A DNA stretch of 34,860 nt from Candidatus Stahliibacteriota bacterium (GTDB taxonomy: Bacteria; Hydrothermota; Tepidihabitantia; B3-TA06): the NCBI GenBank assembly GCA_030670165.1, contig DAOVCF010000003.1, positions 1 through 34,860 on the forward strand, in the 5' to 3' direction. Positions 1 to 8,400 of the stretch are shown piece after piece (position 1 is the first letter of the stretch; every line of letters begins with the position of its first letter). The notes under the pieces are model-generated. The model was not told where the DNA came from. It saw only the letters and a list, made by a program, of their open reading frames with translations, and did no database searches. The position numbers and the translations under genes were made by a program.

Positions 1-36
1 ATAAGCCAATTCTCCGGCAATGTCAAGGCCAAGAGA

Positions 37-59
37 GAGGAGGGGCAAAGCCCCTCCTC
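37..59 (-). terminator. Strong GC hairpin downstream of the small secreted protein
   Basis: A perfect 10-bp inverted repeat (GAGGAGGGGC, 3-nt loop, GCCCCTCCTC) lies 14 nt beyond the stop codon of the minus-strand gene at 73-624. On the minus strand it is followed by a pyrimidine stretch (TCTCTCTT) rather than a clean T-run, so it may be an intrinsic terminator or a 3'-end stabilising hairpin. The stem is seen directly; the role is inferred. Confidence 0.6.
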
Positions 60-72
60 CAAAGGTTCAGGT

Positions 73-624
73 TCAATCGGGGAGGTAGCCCGTCCCCGTG
101 CCGGTACAGGTGCCGCCTCCAGTAATGCCGTCAGGGTCACTGCCGGTTACAAGCCAGCTTGCTGTATAGGTGGGATCAGGTCTGGTGTTGTAGTTGAAGT
201 GGTTACCGGTACTCCACCAGGTGCCCCAGACGGAGTCGAACACCACAGGGGGTAGCCCGGATCTCCTGAGAATCGCCGTACCTAACCAGACACCGCTGCC
301 TTCCTTTGTGCCGCTGTCACCTGTCGGTTTGCTGCCGGTGAACACAGTATCCTCAAACTCGATTGTGTCTTCTATCTCACCGATAACATAGATGAAATTC
401 AGTATAACATCCTGAGGAAGGTAGAATGTATCCGTGAACTCTGTGAACGAGGAGTCGGAAACGTAGCCACTGTCGACAGCGGTATAGTCGTGGCTGTTAT
501 AGGTGAGGGTTCCTGAATACCACCAGCCGTCCCAGGTTTCGTAATAGCCGTAAGCGCTTGTGGCGGCCATGAGCATCATCGCAACCGCGGCGATGAGAAG
601 GAGAGTTTTAGGTTTATGCTTCAT
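73..624 (-). CDS. Small secreted protein of unknown function
   Basis: A 183-residue protein with a clear Sec signal peptide: Lys-rich start, hydrophobic stretch at about residues 8-20 and an Ala/Ser-rich cleavage region ending near SAYG. The mature part is rich in Tyr, Trp, Thr, Gly and Asp, with no recognisable catalytic motif, and ends in a Gly/Thr-rich tail. It carries no type IX sorting domain like that of the two larger secreted proteins here, so it may stay periplasmic or be surface-bound by other means. The start is supported by a weak AAGGAAG site and by an upstream promoter that leaves a leader of about 55 nt. The gene stands alone, with its own promoter and a strong 3' hairpin. I do not recognise the family. 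Confidence 0.75.
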   Translation of the reverse strand: MKHKPKTLLLIAAVAMMLMAATSAYGYYETWDGWWYSGTLTYNSHDYTAVDSGYVSDSSFTEFTDTFYLPQDVILNFIYVIGEIEDTIEFEDTVFTGSKPTGDSGTKEGSGVWLGTAILRRSGLPPVVFDSVWGTWWSTGNHFNYNTRPDPTYTASWLVTGSDPDGITGGGTCTGTGTGYLPD

Positions 625-685
625 TTGAAGCTTCCTTGGTTTGTTTATTTATAGAGAGATTTTAATTTCCTCCCTATACAAACTT

Positions 686-713
686 ATTATAGGCAAATTT
701 TACGACGCGTCAA
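686..713 (-). promoter_or_regulatory. Sigma70-like promoter of the small secreted protein
   Basis: On the minus strand TTGACG (708-713) and TATAAT (686-691) are separated by 16 bp. Transcription would begin near 679, giving a leader of about 55 nt before the start codon at 624. Confidence 0.7.
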
Positions 714-838
714 GGTAATTCTGCCAATTAAAGATGATACTATGTTTTTGGCATTGTTTTGCATAAACTTTTGAGGGGGGGGCAACTTAGGAGTGTAATT
801 CTAGAGGATATGTAGGGGATTTAGGGGGGTATAAAAGC

Positions 839-2263
839 TTAGCTTCTGGTTGAGTCTTGTCCTACAGTTTTATCTGGCGGTTTGTATTCGCCCTTGGCAA
901 GCTTTTCTTTAACGAGCGCCAGTCCTTCCTTCTTAGTGGTGATCTTGCGCTCCCACTGTAGTTCCTCCAATTCCCCAAGTATCACCTTGAATACAGGGCC
1001 TGGTTTGAGTCCGAGAGCGATGAGATCATACCCGTTGACCAGAGGCACAAAAGCGGCGCGCTTTGCGTCCTGGATGGCAAGTTCCAGTATCTTGACGATA
1101 GTGTACTCCAGATGTCTGGTCCGGCCAGCAGTGGCGAAGCCATCTGCAAGATCGAGCAGCATGACCTCCGAGGCCACGTCCGCGCAAATCCTTGCAAATC
1201 TCCGCATCGCACGCTCGGTAAGTTCGGGTGCGGTGGCGATTAGATGAAGGTGCATGTGCCTTGCTACTGTTTGCTCCACCCTTTCCGCGTCCTGGTTTGA
1301 GAACCGAAGTTCCTTTGAGAGTGCGCGGCGTATCTTTTTGGCCCCCTTGGTGTCGTGTCCGTAGAAGTGCAGGATGCCGTCCTCCATTCTTATGCGCGTT
1401 TCCGGCTTTGAAACGTCGTGGAACAACGCGGCAAGCTTAAGAAGCGCCGCACGGTGAGGATCAAAGACAATCTCTTCTATCTTCTCGCGGATGTGGGGAG
1501 CCCAGCGATCAGGCTCCTGGTAGAGTATGTGTTCCAGACTCACAAGAACCATCAGCGAATGTGAACGTACCCCGTAGTCCGCCCAGAAGTTTGCAAATGG
1601 GAAGATCTGCTGCATCAGTCCGGCGACGATCATACGGTTGATCAGTGGATAGATATGTGGTAAACCCAGAATTAGCATTAGTTCGTAGGCGATGCGTTCG
1701 CGAGCCATGTTCCCAAGTGAAATGAACTCCGCTTCCCGCTCAAGCAACGGGTCTATGCTGAATCCAAACTGAGCGGCGAATCGGTAGGCACGAAGTATTC
1801 GCAGTGGATCGGACTGGATAGAATCCGGGCCTACCTTGCGGATAAACCTCCTTTCCAGATCCCTCTCTCCGCCAAAGGGGTCGATGATTGCGCTTGAGCG
1901 CTTTCCTTCCAGGATTTTATGCACATCCAAAGCCATGGCGTTGATGGTGAAATCACGGGCGGCAAGGTCTTCCTTGATTGAATCCTTGAAGCCCTTGAAG
2001 TCAAGCACAAGTTCCTTGCGGATCACCACCCTTGCCTCGTCCTCTGCCTCTGATAGCGGCACGAACGCGCCCTTCAGGTTTCTGGCAACCCTGGAGGCGA
2101 ACCTGACACCCGAACCCTTCACCGCGAAGTCAAGGTCCAGGATCTTTCGCTCAAGGCTGAGATCGCGCACCGCACCCCCCACAAGGTAAAGTTCTTTGTC
2201 TCCAGTCAACCCTGCTATCTGTTTGAGGATATCATTGTAGGGCTTCAGCCCCGAAAGCTTCAC
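839..2263 (-). CDS. cca: CCA-adding tRNA nucleotidyltransferase / poly(A) polymerase family, with HD domain
   Basis: A 474-residue class II nucleotidyltransferase. The head domain has the GG motif with AVRD (residues 29-33), the metal-binding DLD (43-45) and the RDFTINAMA block (103-111). The DPLRILRAYRF block (152-162) starts the RNA-binding neck. A C-terminal HD phosphohydrolase domain follows, with HD at 282-283 and a further GHD at 302-304. The family adds CCA (or only A, or poly(A)) to RNA 3' ends; sequence alone does not separate these. CCA addition is favoured because neither tRNA gene in this window encodes CCA. The start is GTG, its last two bases shared with the TGA stop of uvrA (GTGA, 4-nt overlap), so translation is probably coupled to uvrA. 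Confidence 0.88.
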   Translation of the reverse strand: MKLSGLKPYNDILKQIAGLTGDKELYLVGGAVRDLSLERKILDLDFAVKGSGVRFASRVARNLKGAFVPLSEAEDEARVVIRKELVLDFKGFKDSIKEDLAARDFTINAMALDVHKILEGKRSSAIIDPFGGERDLERRFIRKVGPDSIQSDPLRILRAYRFAAQFGFSIDPLLEREAEFISLGNMARERIAYELMLILGLPHIYPLINRMIVAGLMQQIFPFANFWADYGVRSHSLMVLVSLEHILYQEPDRWAPHIREKIEEIVFDPHRAALLKLAALFHDVSKPETRIRMEDGILHFYGHDTKGAKKIRRALSKELRFSNQDAERVEQTVARHMHLHLIATAPELTERAMRRFARICADVASEVMLLDLADGFATAGRTRHLEYTIVKILELAIQDAKRAAFVPLVNGYDLIALGLKPGPVFKVILGELEELQWERKITTKKEGLALVKEKLAKGEYKPPDKTVGQDSTRS

Positions 2264-5067
2264 AATATCTCCTTAAGTACCCTGCCGGTGTAGGATTTTG
2301 CGACCTTTGCTATCTTCTCAGGCGGACCCTGGGCTACAATCTGACCTCCTTCATCACCGCCTTGGGGTCCCAGGTCTATGATCCAATCCGCACACTTGAT
2401 TACATCCGGATTGTGTTCAATCACTATCACCGTGTTGCGTTTTTCAACCAGCCGCTGCAGGACCGCAAGAAGCATCTTTACATCCTCAAAATGGAGCCCT
2501 GTTGTGGGTTCATCCAGGAGGTAGACCGTATGTCCTTTTGGGATCTTTGCCAGCTCCTTTGCCAGCTTGATGCGTTGCGCCTCGCCTCCTGAAAGCGATG
2601 GAGCCGATTGTCCCAGCTTAATGTAACCTAATCCTACGTCCTTGAGAAGCCTTAACTTGCGAGCCACAGGCGGAATATTCTTGAAGAACTCGAACGCCTC
2701 ATCAACGGTCATATCCAGCACCTCTGCGATGTTTTTACCCTTGAAGTGCACCTCCAGTGTCTCGCGGTTGTAGCGCTTTCCACCGCAGACCTCGCAGCGA
2801 ACGTAGACGTCGGGCAGAAAGTGCATTTCTATCCTCAAGGTTCCGTCGCCTGAGCAGCGTTCGCAGCGCCCGCCACGGACGTTGAAGCTGAACCGCCCTA
2901 GCTTGTAGCCCCGGATGCGGGCCTCCTTGGTCTTGGCAAAGAGCTCCCTTATTGGCCCGAACGCCTGGGTGTAGGTGGCCGGATTGGAACGCGGTGTGCG
3001 GCCTATGGGCGACTGGTCAATGTTTATGACCTTATCTATATACTTAAGGCCCTGGATTCCGTCGTGATCGCCCGGCTTGGAGCGGGATCGGTAGAAGCGG
3101 CGGGCAAGCGCCTTGTAGAGGATATCGGAGACCAGCGAGGACTTGCCCGAGCCGGATACGCCGGTGACGCAGATAAAAAGTCCTAAGGGGAATTCTACGT
3201 CTATATCCTTGAGGTTGTTGTGGCGTGCCCCTTTCACCACCAGTTTGTCAAGATTCGGGGAGCGTCTGTGGGATGGAATCTCTATCTTGCACTTTCCGGT
3301 AAGGTAGCGACCGGTAAGTGAACGCCTGGCTCGCTTGATCTCGGAAGGTGTTCCCTGTGCTACGATCCGCCCACCCGCGGCACCCGCACCAGGACCAAGG
3401 TCTATCACGTGATCTGCAGACTCGATCGTATCCCGGTCATGTTCGACAACCACCACCGTGTTGCCCAAATCACGCAGCTTACGAAGCGTTGACAGGAGTC
3501 TTCTGTTGTCCCTGGGATGCAGACCGATGGTCGGCTCATCGAGTATGTAGATGACGCCCACAAGCCTTGAGCCGATCTGGGTGGCAAGCCGCACCCGCTG
3601 CTCCTCGCCGCCTGCAAGGGTGTCCGCGGTTCTATCCAGAGTCAAGTAATCTACGCCTACCTCCAGGAGAAACCCCAGTCTGTTCGAGATCTCCTTGATT
3701 ACCTCCTTGACGATGGTGCGTTCGTATCTGGTGAGCTTGAGGTCTGTAAAGAACTCGGCCGCCGTGCGTATCGAGAACCGGCTTATGTCGCGGATGTTAA
3801 CCTCGCCGAGTCTTACTGAGAGCGCCTCTGGTTTGAGACGGTCACCGTTACAGGCCGGACAGGGCAGGATGGACATAAAACCCTCGATATACCGTCTGCG
3901 ATAGTCCGATTCGGTCTCCCTGTGCAGCCGCATCAGGTTGTTGGCTACCCCCTCGAAACGCTCGTAGCCCTCGTAGCGATGGCCTGAGCGGCCAACGTAT
4001 TTCACATCTACCGAATCAGGTGAGCCGTAAAGGACGACATTACGAGCTTCCTCTGAGAGTTCGGCCCAGGGTGCGGCAAGATCAAAGCCGTATCGCTTGG
4101 CAACCGCTTTTAGGATTGCAAGAAGCCAGCCCTGCGGTTCGCCCCAGGGTGCGAGTGTGCCTTCGAGTATGGAGAGTCGGGGATTGACAATTAAGCGGTC
4201 CGGGTCTATCTCCATCTTGGTGCCCAGGCCGTGGCATACAGGGCAGGCCCCGTAAGGGGAGTTGAAGGAAAACAACCTGGGTGTGATCTCCTGGTATGCA
4301 AACCCGCACCGGGTGCAGGCAAGCGACTGGCTGAAGGTGCGTTCCTCCTTGTTGTCCACTAGAACACTGCAAAGCCCCTCGCCCTCGGACAGGGCAAGCT
4401 CCACCGAGTCGGCAAGCCGTTTGCGGATGTTGGGCTTCAGTACTATCCTGTCTATCACCACCTCTACGGTGTGCTGTTTGTACTTCTCAAGCGTGGGCGG
4501 ACTATCCAGTTCAATTATTTCTCCATCCACCCTTGCCCGCACGAATCCTTTGCGCGCGAGCTTGCCCCAAAGGTCCCGATACTCCCCCTTTCTCCCTCGA
4601 ATCTTGGGAGCAAGGATTACAAGCTTTGTTCCCTCCGGGTACTCCAGGATGGCGTCTATGATCTGGTCGGTGCTCATCTTGGATATGGGTATCGAGCAGT
4701 TGGGACAGTAGGGCTTGCCTATTCGTGCAAAGAGAACTCGCAGGTAGTCGTAGATCTCGGTCACGGTTGCGACTGTAGAGCGGGGATTCCGTGCCGAGGT
4801 GCGTTGCTCTATGGCTATGGCAGGGGAGAGGCCCTCGATGAAGTCAACGTCCGGCTTCTCCATGGCACCCATGAACTGGCGCGCGTATGCCGATAAAGAC
4901 TCCATGTAGCGACGCTGACCCTCGGCATAAAGGGTGTCGAAGGCAAGAGATGACTTGCCCGAACCCGAAAGCCCGGTTATCACTACGAGCTTGTTGCGCG
5001 GAATCCTCACGTCTATGTTCTTTAAGTTATGCTCCCGCGCACCTTTGATGAATATATCCTGTTCCAT
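2260..5067 (-). CDS. uvrA: Excinuclease ABC subunit A
   Basis: UvrA, 935 residues, close to the usual 940. It is the dimeric ATPase that finds bulky DNA lesions and loads UvrB in nucleotide excision repair. Two ABC ATPase modules are visible: Walker A GLSGSGKS at 32-39 and GVSGSGKS at about 636-643, each followed later by DEPT-GLH Walker B segments. Zinc-binding Cys pairs occur in the first half (CPNC, then CTRCG with CPVC) and the second (CERC with CEVC). The second signature is canonical (LSGGEAQR), while the first reads LAGGEEQR, with Ala in place of the usual Ser. The next gene, cca, overlaps by 4 nt. The -10 box lies only 12 nt from the ATG, with no Shine-Dalgarno, so the mRNA has almost no leader. 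Its partner uvrB is at the far end of the window. Confidence 0.97.
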   Translation of the reverse strand: MEQDIFIKGAREHNLKNIDVRIPRNKLVVITGLSGSGKSSLAFDTLYAEGQRRYMESLSAYARQFMGAMEKPDVDFIEGLSPAIAIEQRTSARNPRSTVATVTEIYDYLRVLFARIGKPYCPNCSIPISKMSTDQIIDAILEYPEGTKLVILAPKIRGRKGEYRDLWGKLARKGFVRARVDGEIIELDSPPTLEKYKQHTVEVVIDRIVLKPNIRKRLADSVELALSEGEGLCSVLVDNKEERTFSQSLACTRCGFAYQEITPRLFSFNSPYGACPVCHGLGTKMEIDPDRLIVNPRLSILEGTLAPWGEPQGWLLAILKAVAKRYGFDLAAPWAELSEEARNVVLYGSPDSVDVKYVGRSGHRYEGYERFEGVANNLMRLHRETESDYRRRYIEGFMSILPCPACNGDRLKPEALSVRLGEVNIRDISRFSIRTAAEFFTDLKLTRYERTIVKEVIKEISNRLGFLLEVGVDYLTLDRTADTLAGGEEQRVRLATQIGSRLVGVIYILDEPTIGLHPRDNRRLLSTLRKLRDLGNTVVVVEHDRDTIESADHVIDLGPGAGAAGGRIVAQGTPSEIKRARRSLTGRYLTGKCKIEIPSHRRSPNLDKLVVKGARHNNLKDIDVEFPLGLFICVTGVSGSGKSSLVSDILYKALARRFYRSRSKPGDHDGIQGLKYIDKVINIDQSPIGRTPRSNPATYTQAFGPIRELFAKTKEARIRGYKLGRFSFNVRGGRCERCSGDGTLRIEMHFLPDVYVRCEVCGGKRYNRETLEVHFKGKNIAEVLDMTVDEAFEFFKNIPPVARKLRLLKDVGLGYIKLGQSAPSLSGGEAQRIKLAKELAKIPKGHTVYLLDEPTTGLHFEDVKMLLAVLQRLVEKRNTVIVIEHNPDVIKCADWIIDLGPQGGDEGGQIVAQGPPEKIAKVAKSYTGRVLKEIL

Positions 5068-5079
5068 AGCGTAACCGTA

Positions 5080-5108
5080 ATTTTAACGCTAAAATCATCC
5101 TCAGTCAA
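5080..5108 (-). promoter_or_regulatory. uvrA-cca promoter
   Basis: On the minus strand TTGACT (5103-5108), a 17-bp spacer and TAAAAT (5080-5085). The predicted start near 5073 leaves a leader of about 5-6 nt before the ATG at 5067. No LexA-type palindrome was recognised, but that search was by eye only. Confidence 0.75.
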
Positions 5109-5210
5109 GACTGATAATTCCCCTCGGCCCCCCTCGGCAGAAGAAGGTAAGGTTTTCTATAAAACGAGAAAAGATATGGAGTGCCACTTTTGATTACTAA
5201 AGGAGTATAG

Positions 5211-5229
5211 GGGAAACCTTTAGTTTCCC
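5211..5229 (-). terminator. Weak hairpin over the stop codon of the repeat protein
   Basis: GGGAAAC and GTTTCCC form a 7-bp stem with a 5-nt loop containing the stop codon of the minus-strand gene at 5220-6374. No T-run follows, so termination is only a possibility. Confidence 0.3.
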
Positions 5230-6374
5230 AATAGTATAACCTTCTGGGTGATGTTTGATCTACTCAGTTTATATCCCTCTCCGAGTGTGGCGGAAAGCTG
5301 CACAAAGTAAACGCCGCAAGGCAGTGAGAGCTGGTGGGTTATGTGATGCCAGCCGGCTTGTCTCTTGCCATCCTCAATAACACCGACCCTCTTTCCGGCT
5401 GCGTCATACAGCTCCACCCTGGCAAGGCCGGAAGTAGGCAGGAAGAACGAAAGATCAAGCTCGCCTTCAATGGGCGATCGAACCTCAAGCAAGAGTCCAG
5501 AAGCAGGTTTCGTTTCCTTATCTTCTCCTATGTAATCGGAGTTCCCATCGGCATCGGTCTTGATAAGGTAGACATCAAACCCGCCAGCGCCGAAGGAGAA
5601 TGTCCATCCGGCGATGATATAGCCTTTATCCGAGGTCTGTTGCACAGAACTTCCCCCCTCATCCTCGCTGCCGCCGTAGGTTCTGGTCCAGATGGTGTCA
5701 CCCGAGGCATCGGTCTTGATAAGGTAGACATCATACGAGGCAGCGCCGAAGGATAATGTCCCTCCGGTGATGATATAGCCTGTATCCGAGGTCTCTTGAA
5801 CAGAATTGCCCCAATCATCCTCGCTGCCGCCGTAGGTACTGGTCCAGATGGTGTCACCCGAGGCATCGGTCTTGATAAGGTAGACATCATATGAGGCAGC
5901 GCCAAAGGAGAATGTCCCTCCGGCGATGATATAGCCTTCATCCGAGGTCTGTTGCACAGAACTTCCCCCCTCATCCTCGCTGCCGCCGTAGGTTCTGGTC
6001 CAGATGGTGTCACCCGAAGCATCGGTCTTGATAAGGTAGACATCACCGAGAGTGTCACCGAAAGAGCATGTCTGTCCGGCGATGATATAGCCTCCATCCG
6101 AGGTCTGTTGCACAGAATTGCCCCCATCATAGCTGCTGCCGCCGTAGGTCCTGCTCCAGATAGAATTACCCGAGGCATCGGTCTTGATAAGGTAAACAGC
6201 AGATGGACCAGCGCCAAAGGAAAATGTCCATCCGGCGATGATATAGCCTCCATCCAGGGTCTCTTGAACAGAATAGCCCACATCATTGTTGCTGCCGCCG
6301 TAGATTCTCTCCCATGCCTGAGCGGGAACGAAAAAGACGAGAAGCAGGATTAATATAACTCCTAACTTTTTCAT
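5220..6374 (-). CDS. Secreted repeat protein with a type IX-like C-terminal sorting domain
   Basis: A 384-residue exported protein. The start at 6374 was chosen over an upstream ATG because a strong AAAGGAGG site lies 5 nt before it and a textbook signal peptide (MKKLG, hydrophobic core, PAQA cleavage) begins there. The mature protein opens with five tandem units of 52 residues (about residues 21-280), each with a YGGS motif, a GYIIAG strand and YLIKTDA; this pattern suggests beta-propeller blades. The last 75 or so residues show the beta-sandwich pattern of a type A sorting domain (VELYDAAGK, GVYFVQL). Such domains direct proteins through the type IX system in FCB bacteria, where PorU removes them; a PorU-like gene is at 28110-31937. 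The ligand or function of the repeats is unknown. Confidence 0.85.
   Translation of the reverse strand: MKKLGVILILLLVFFVPAQAWERIYGGSNNDVGYSVQETLDGGYIIAGWTFSFGAGPSAVYLIKTDASGNSIWSRTYGGSSYDGGNSVQQTSDGGYIIAGQTCSFGDTLGDVYLIKTDASGDTIWTRTYGGSEDEGGSSVQQTSDEGYIIAGGTFSFGAASYDVYLIKTDASGDTIWTSTYGGSEDDWGNSVQETSDTGYIITGGTLSFGAASYDVYLIKTDASGDTIWTRTYGGSEDEGGSSVQQTSDKGYIIAGWTFSFGAGGFDVYLIKTDADGNSDYIGEDKETKPASGLLLEVRSPIEGELDLSFFLPTSGLARVELYDAAGKRVGVIEDGKRQAGWHHITHQLSLPCGVYFVQLSATLGEGYKLSRSNITQKVILLGN
5535..6314 (-). repeat. Five tandem 156-bp coding repeats
   Basis: Five in-frame units of 156 bp (52 codons) lie back to back inside the secreted repeat protein. Units 3 and 5 are nearly identical over long blocks at DNA level, including silent positions, which points to recent duplication or gene conversion. 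Confidence 0.9.
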
Positions 6375-6395
6375 ATCGTCCTCCTTTATTATGTA

Positions 6396-6424
6396 ATTAT
6401 GGAGATAAAACCAGACTTTGTCAA
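6396..6424 (-). promoter_or_regulatory. Promoter of the 52-residue-repeat secreted protein
   Basis: On the minus strand TTGACA (6419-6424), a 17-bp spacer and CATAAT (6396-6401). The leader would be about 15 nt and carries the AAAGGAGG site. It is divergent from the ybbR promoter, whose -35 box begins 36 bp away. Confidence 0.65.
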
Positions 6425-6459
6425 GCCCTAGGAGTCTGTGCATACGTTTCCCTGAGCGC

Positions 6460-6488
6460 TTGACTTGGTGGACTATCTCTTCTATAAT
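6460..6488 (+). promoter_or_regulatory. Promoter of the ybbR-tsaD-recJ operon, apparently leaderless
   Basis: TTGACT (6460-6465), a 17-bp spacer and a perfect TATAAT (6483-6488). The ATG at 6494 begins only 5 nt after the -10 box, so transcription should start at or next to the start codon. No Shine-Dalgarno site can fit. Confidence 0.75.
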
Positions 6489-6493
6489 CCTTG

Positions 6494-7411
6494 ATGCCTG
6501 CACCGCGGTTTATCCGTTGGATAGTCAAGGACTGGTGGCTTAAGCTGATAGCGCTTGTTGCCGCCGTTGTTTTGTGGCTTTTTGCCAGACTTGAGCAGGA
6601 GTATACGCGTGAGTTGAAGCTCGGTCTTGATATGTCACTTCTTCCAACCGAATACGTGGTGGTCGAGCAAAACGTGGATTCGGTGAGCGTGGAGATACGG
6701 GGCAAGGGGAGATATCTTGTTCAACTGGGTAAATTCGAACCCAGGATTGTTTTGCCTCTCGTATCCATGAGGGAGGGTAGAGAGCGATTGAGGATCGGCC
6801 CTGAGAACGTGAATCTGCCTGAACAGATCGAGGTGCGTTCACTTGACCCATACCAGATTGAACTCGTGATAGAGCGCCGGGCCAAACGCAAGGTAGCGGT
6901 TATCGTTCGTTCGGATGGCATCCCGGCAGAGGGATTCGCGATCTCGGATATAGATTACGATAAAACGGTTGATCTATACGGAACTAAGGAGGTGGTTTCG
7001 ACTTTTAGCCATCTTTTTTCAGAGCCTTTGAACGTGGATGGCGTTTCTGAGAGTTTTTCCACAAAGCTGGCAATTCAGGTCCCGGACACGGCAGGGTTGG
7101 CGACCGAACCCTCATCCATCCTGGTAAAGGTAAGGGTCGAGCCTGAGACGACCGTGGTGCTTTCGAATGTGCCTGTAAGCCTTAAGGGAGTGCCTCTTCA
7201 AGGACAGGCTTACCTCTTGAACAAGGAAGCAAAGTTGACCCTAAGGGGGCCTGTGAGTCTCCTGCGGGGTTACAGCAAGGATGAGGTCGAGGTAACTATC
7301 TCGGTTTCTTCCTTGATGCGTGGCGACTACCGATTGCCTGCAGACGTTTCACTGACTCCGGGGGTTAGAGTCGAGAGTGAGCCCGCGGTATTCCGTTTGC
7401 TTGTCAGATGA
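6494..7411 (+). CDS. YbbR-like (CdaR-type) membrane-anchored protein
   Basis: A 305-residue protein with a basic, Trp-rich N-terminus, one membrane segment (about residues 18-33, AVVLWLF) and an extracytoplasmic part built of tandem YbbR-like beta domains, seen as repeated patterns such as VSVEIRGKG, VDLYGTKEVV and LTLRGPVSLL. In Firmicutes the family member CdaR regulates the diadenylate cyclase CdaA; no cyclase gene is in this window, so the partner is unproven. The ATG at 6494 is preferred over the TTG directly before it, from the spacing to the -10 box. The gene ends in a 4-nt ATGA overlap with tsaD and heads a three-gene operon. Confidence 0.8.
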   Translation: MPAPRFIRWIVKDWWLKLIALVAAVVLWLFARLEQEYTRELKLGLDMSLLPTEYVVVEQNVDSVSVEIRGKGRYLVQLGKFEPRIVLPLVSMREGRERLRIGPENVNLPEQIEVRSLDPYQIELVIERRAKRKVAVIVRSDGIPAEGFAISDIDYDKTVDLYGTKEVVSTFSHLFSEPLNVDGVSESFSTKLAIQVPDTAGLATEPSSILVKVRVEPETTVVLSNVPVSLKGVPLQGQAYLLNKEAKLTLRGPVSLLRGYSKDEVEVTISVSSLMRGDYRLPADVSLTPGVRVESEPAVFRLLVR

Positions 7412-8400
7412 TAACCCTGGGGATAGACACGAGCTGCGACGATACCAGCGTTGCAGTAGTGGGGGAGGGGCAGATTTTTGCGAATCTCGTTTCTTCGCAT
7501 CTTATACACTCCGAATACGGAGGGGTGGTTCCGGAGTTCGCTTCCCGTGCGCATACATGCTTGCTTTATCCTATGACGGAGCTTGCCATCAAGACCGCTG
7601 GCATTTCCTTTGATGAGGTGGATCTGGTTGCTGCGACCGCAGGACCAGGGCTTATGGGTTCTCTTCTGTGCGGACTTTCCTTTGCCAAGGGACTGGCTTG
7701 TGCCTCAGGTAAGCCGTTCATCGCCGTAAACCATCTCGAAGGCCATATCTACAGTATCCTTCTCTCTCATCCCCACCTCGTCCCTCCCGTCCTTGTTTTG
7801 CTGGTATCAGGCGGGCACACTGAACTCGTCCTTGTACGAGCCGAGTTTGAGTACCTTGAGATCGGTGCGACCCTTGACGATGCCTGTGGAGAGGCACTTG
7901 ACAAGGTCGGTAAGCTTATGGGGTTGGGGTATCCTGCCGGGGCTGCCGTAGAACGATTGGCCAAAGAAGCATCCAACCCTGTTCCGCTTCCGCGTCCGAA
8001 TCCTAAGGCACTTGACTTTAGCTATTCAGGTCTGAAGACCGCGGCTCGCAACTATTTAAAGGCTCACTCCGACACCTCGTCAGCCGACATGGCCAGAGGT
8101 CTCGAGGAGGCGGCCTTTGACCATCTTACGGATCGCGTTGTGCGTGCGGTAAAGAAGTCTGGTGTTTATCAGGTGGGTTTGTGCGGAGGGGTAGCCGTTA
8201 ATAAGAGATTGCGGTCCAAGCTTTCGGCTGCCGGGGATGAGGCAGGGTTTAAGCTTTACTTCCCCTTGCCAGAGCTGTGCACCGACAACGCCGCGATGAT
8301 TGCTGTAGCAGGCAGGGCGCGCTACGAGACGTTCGGGGAGAGCCTTTTTGACGCTTCTGCCTTTGACCGTGTTGCTTTTGCTCAAAGATCCAGGTCATGA
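7408..8400 (+). CDS. tsaD: tRNA N6-adenosine threonylcarbamoyltransferase
   Basis: TsaD/Kae1/Qri7 family, 330 residues, the usual length. It transfers the threonylcarbamoyl group to A37 of tRNAs that read ANN codons; the tRNA-Thr(UGU) of this window would be a substrate. The ASKHA-fold phosphate loop GIDTSCDDTS is at 5-14 (commonly GIETSCDETS), the metal-binding HLEGH at 109-113, SGGHTEL at about 134-140, and the late LCTDNAAMIA block with its metal-binding Asp near 289. Both ends overlap the neighbouring genes by 4 nt, so it is translated with ybbR and recJ. Its partners TsaB, TsaC and TsaE are not here. Confidence 0.95.
   Translation: MITLGIDTSCDDTSVAVVGEGQIFANLVSSHLIHSEYGGVVPEFASRAHTCLLYPMTELAIKTAGISFDEVDLVAATAGPGLMGSLLCGLSFAKGLACASGKPFIAVNHLEGHIYSILLSHPHLVPPVLVLLVSGGHTELVLVRAEFEYLEIGATLDDACGEALDKVGKLMGLGYPAGAAVERLAKEASNPVPLPRPNPKALDFSYSGLKTAARNYLKAHSDTSSADMARGLEEAAFDHLTDRVVRAVKKSGVYQVGLCGGVAVNKRLRSKLSAAGDEAGFKLYFPLPELCTDNAAMIAVAGRARYETFGESLFDASAFDRVAFAQRSRS

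Noticed and set aside
775..830. G-rich stretch as a G-quadruplex or regulatory element
   Set aside because: One run of eight G and scattered shorter runs are irregularly spaced, and no gene start is near on the G-rich strand.
5334..6353. Long open frames opposite and out of frame with the 156-bp repeats
   Set aside because: They exist only because the repeat unit is a multiple of 3 and lacks stops in several frames; the minus frame from 6374 has the signal peptide, Shine-Dalgarno and sorting domain.
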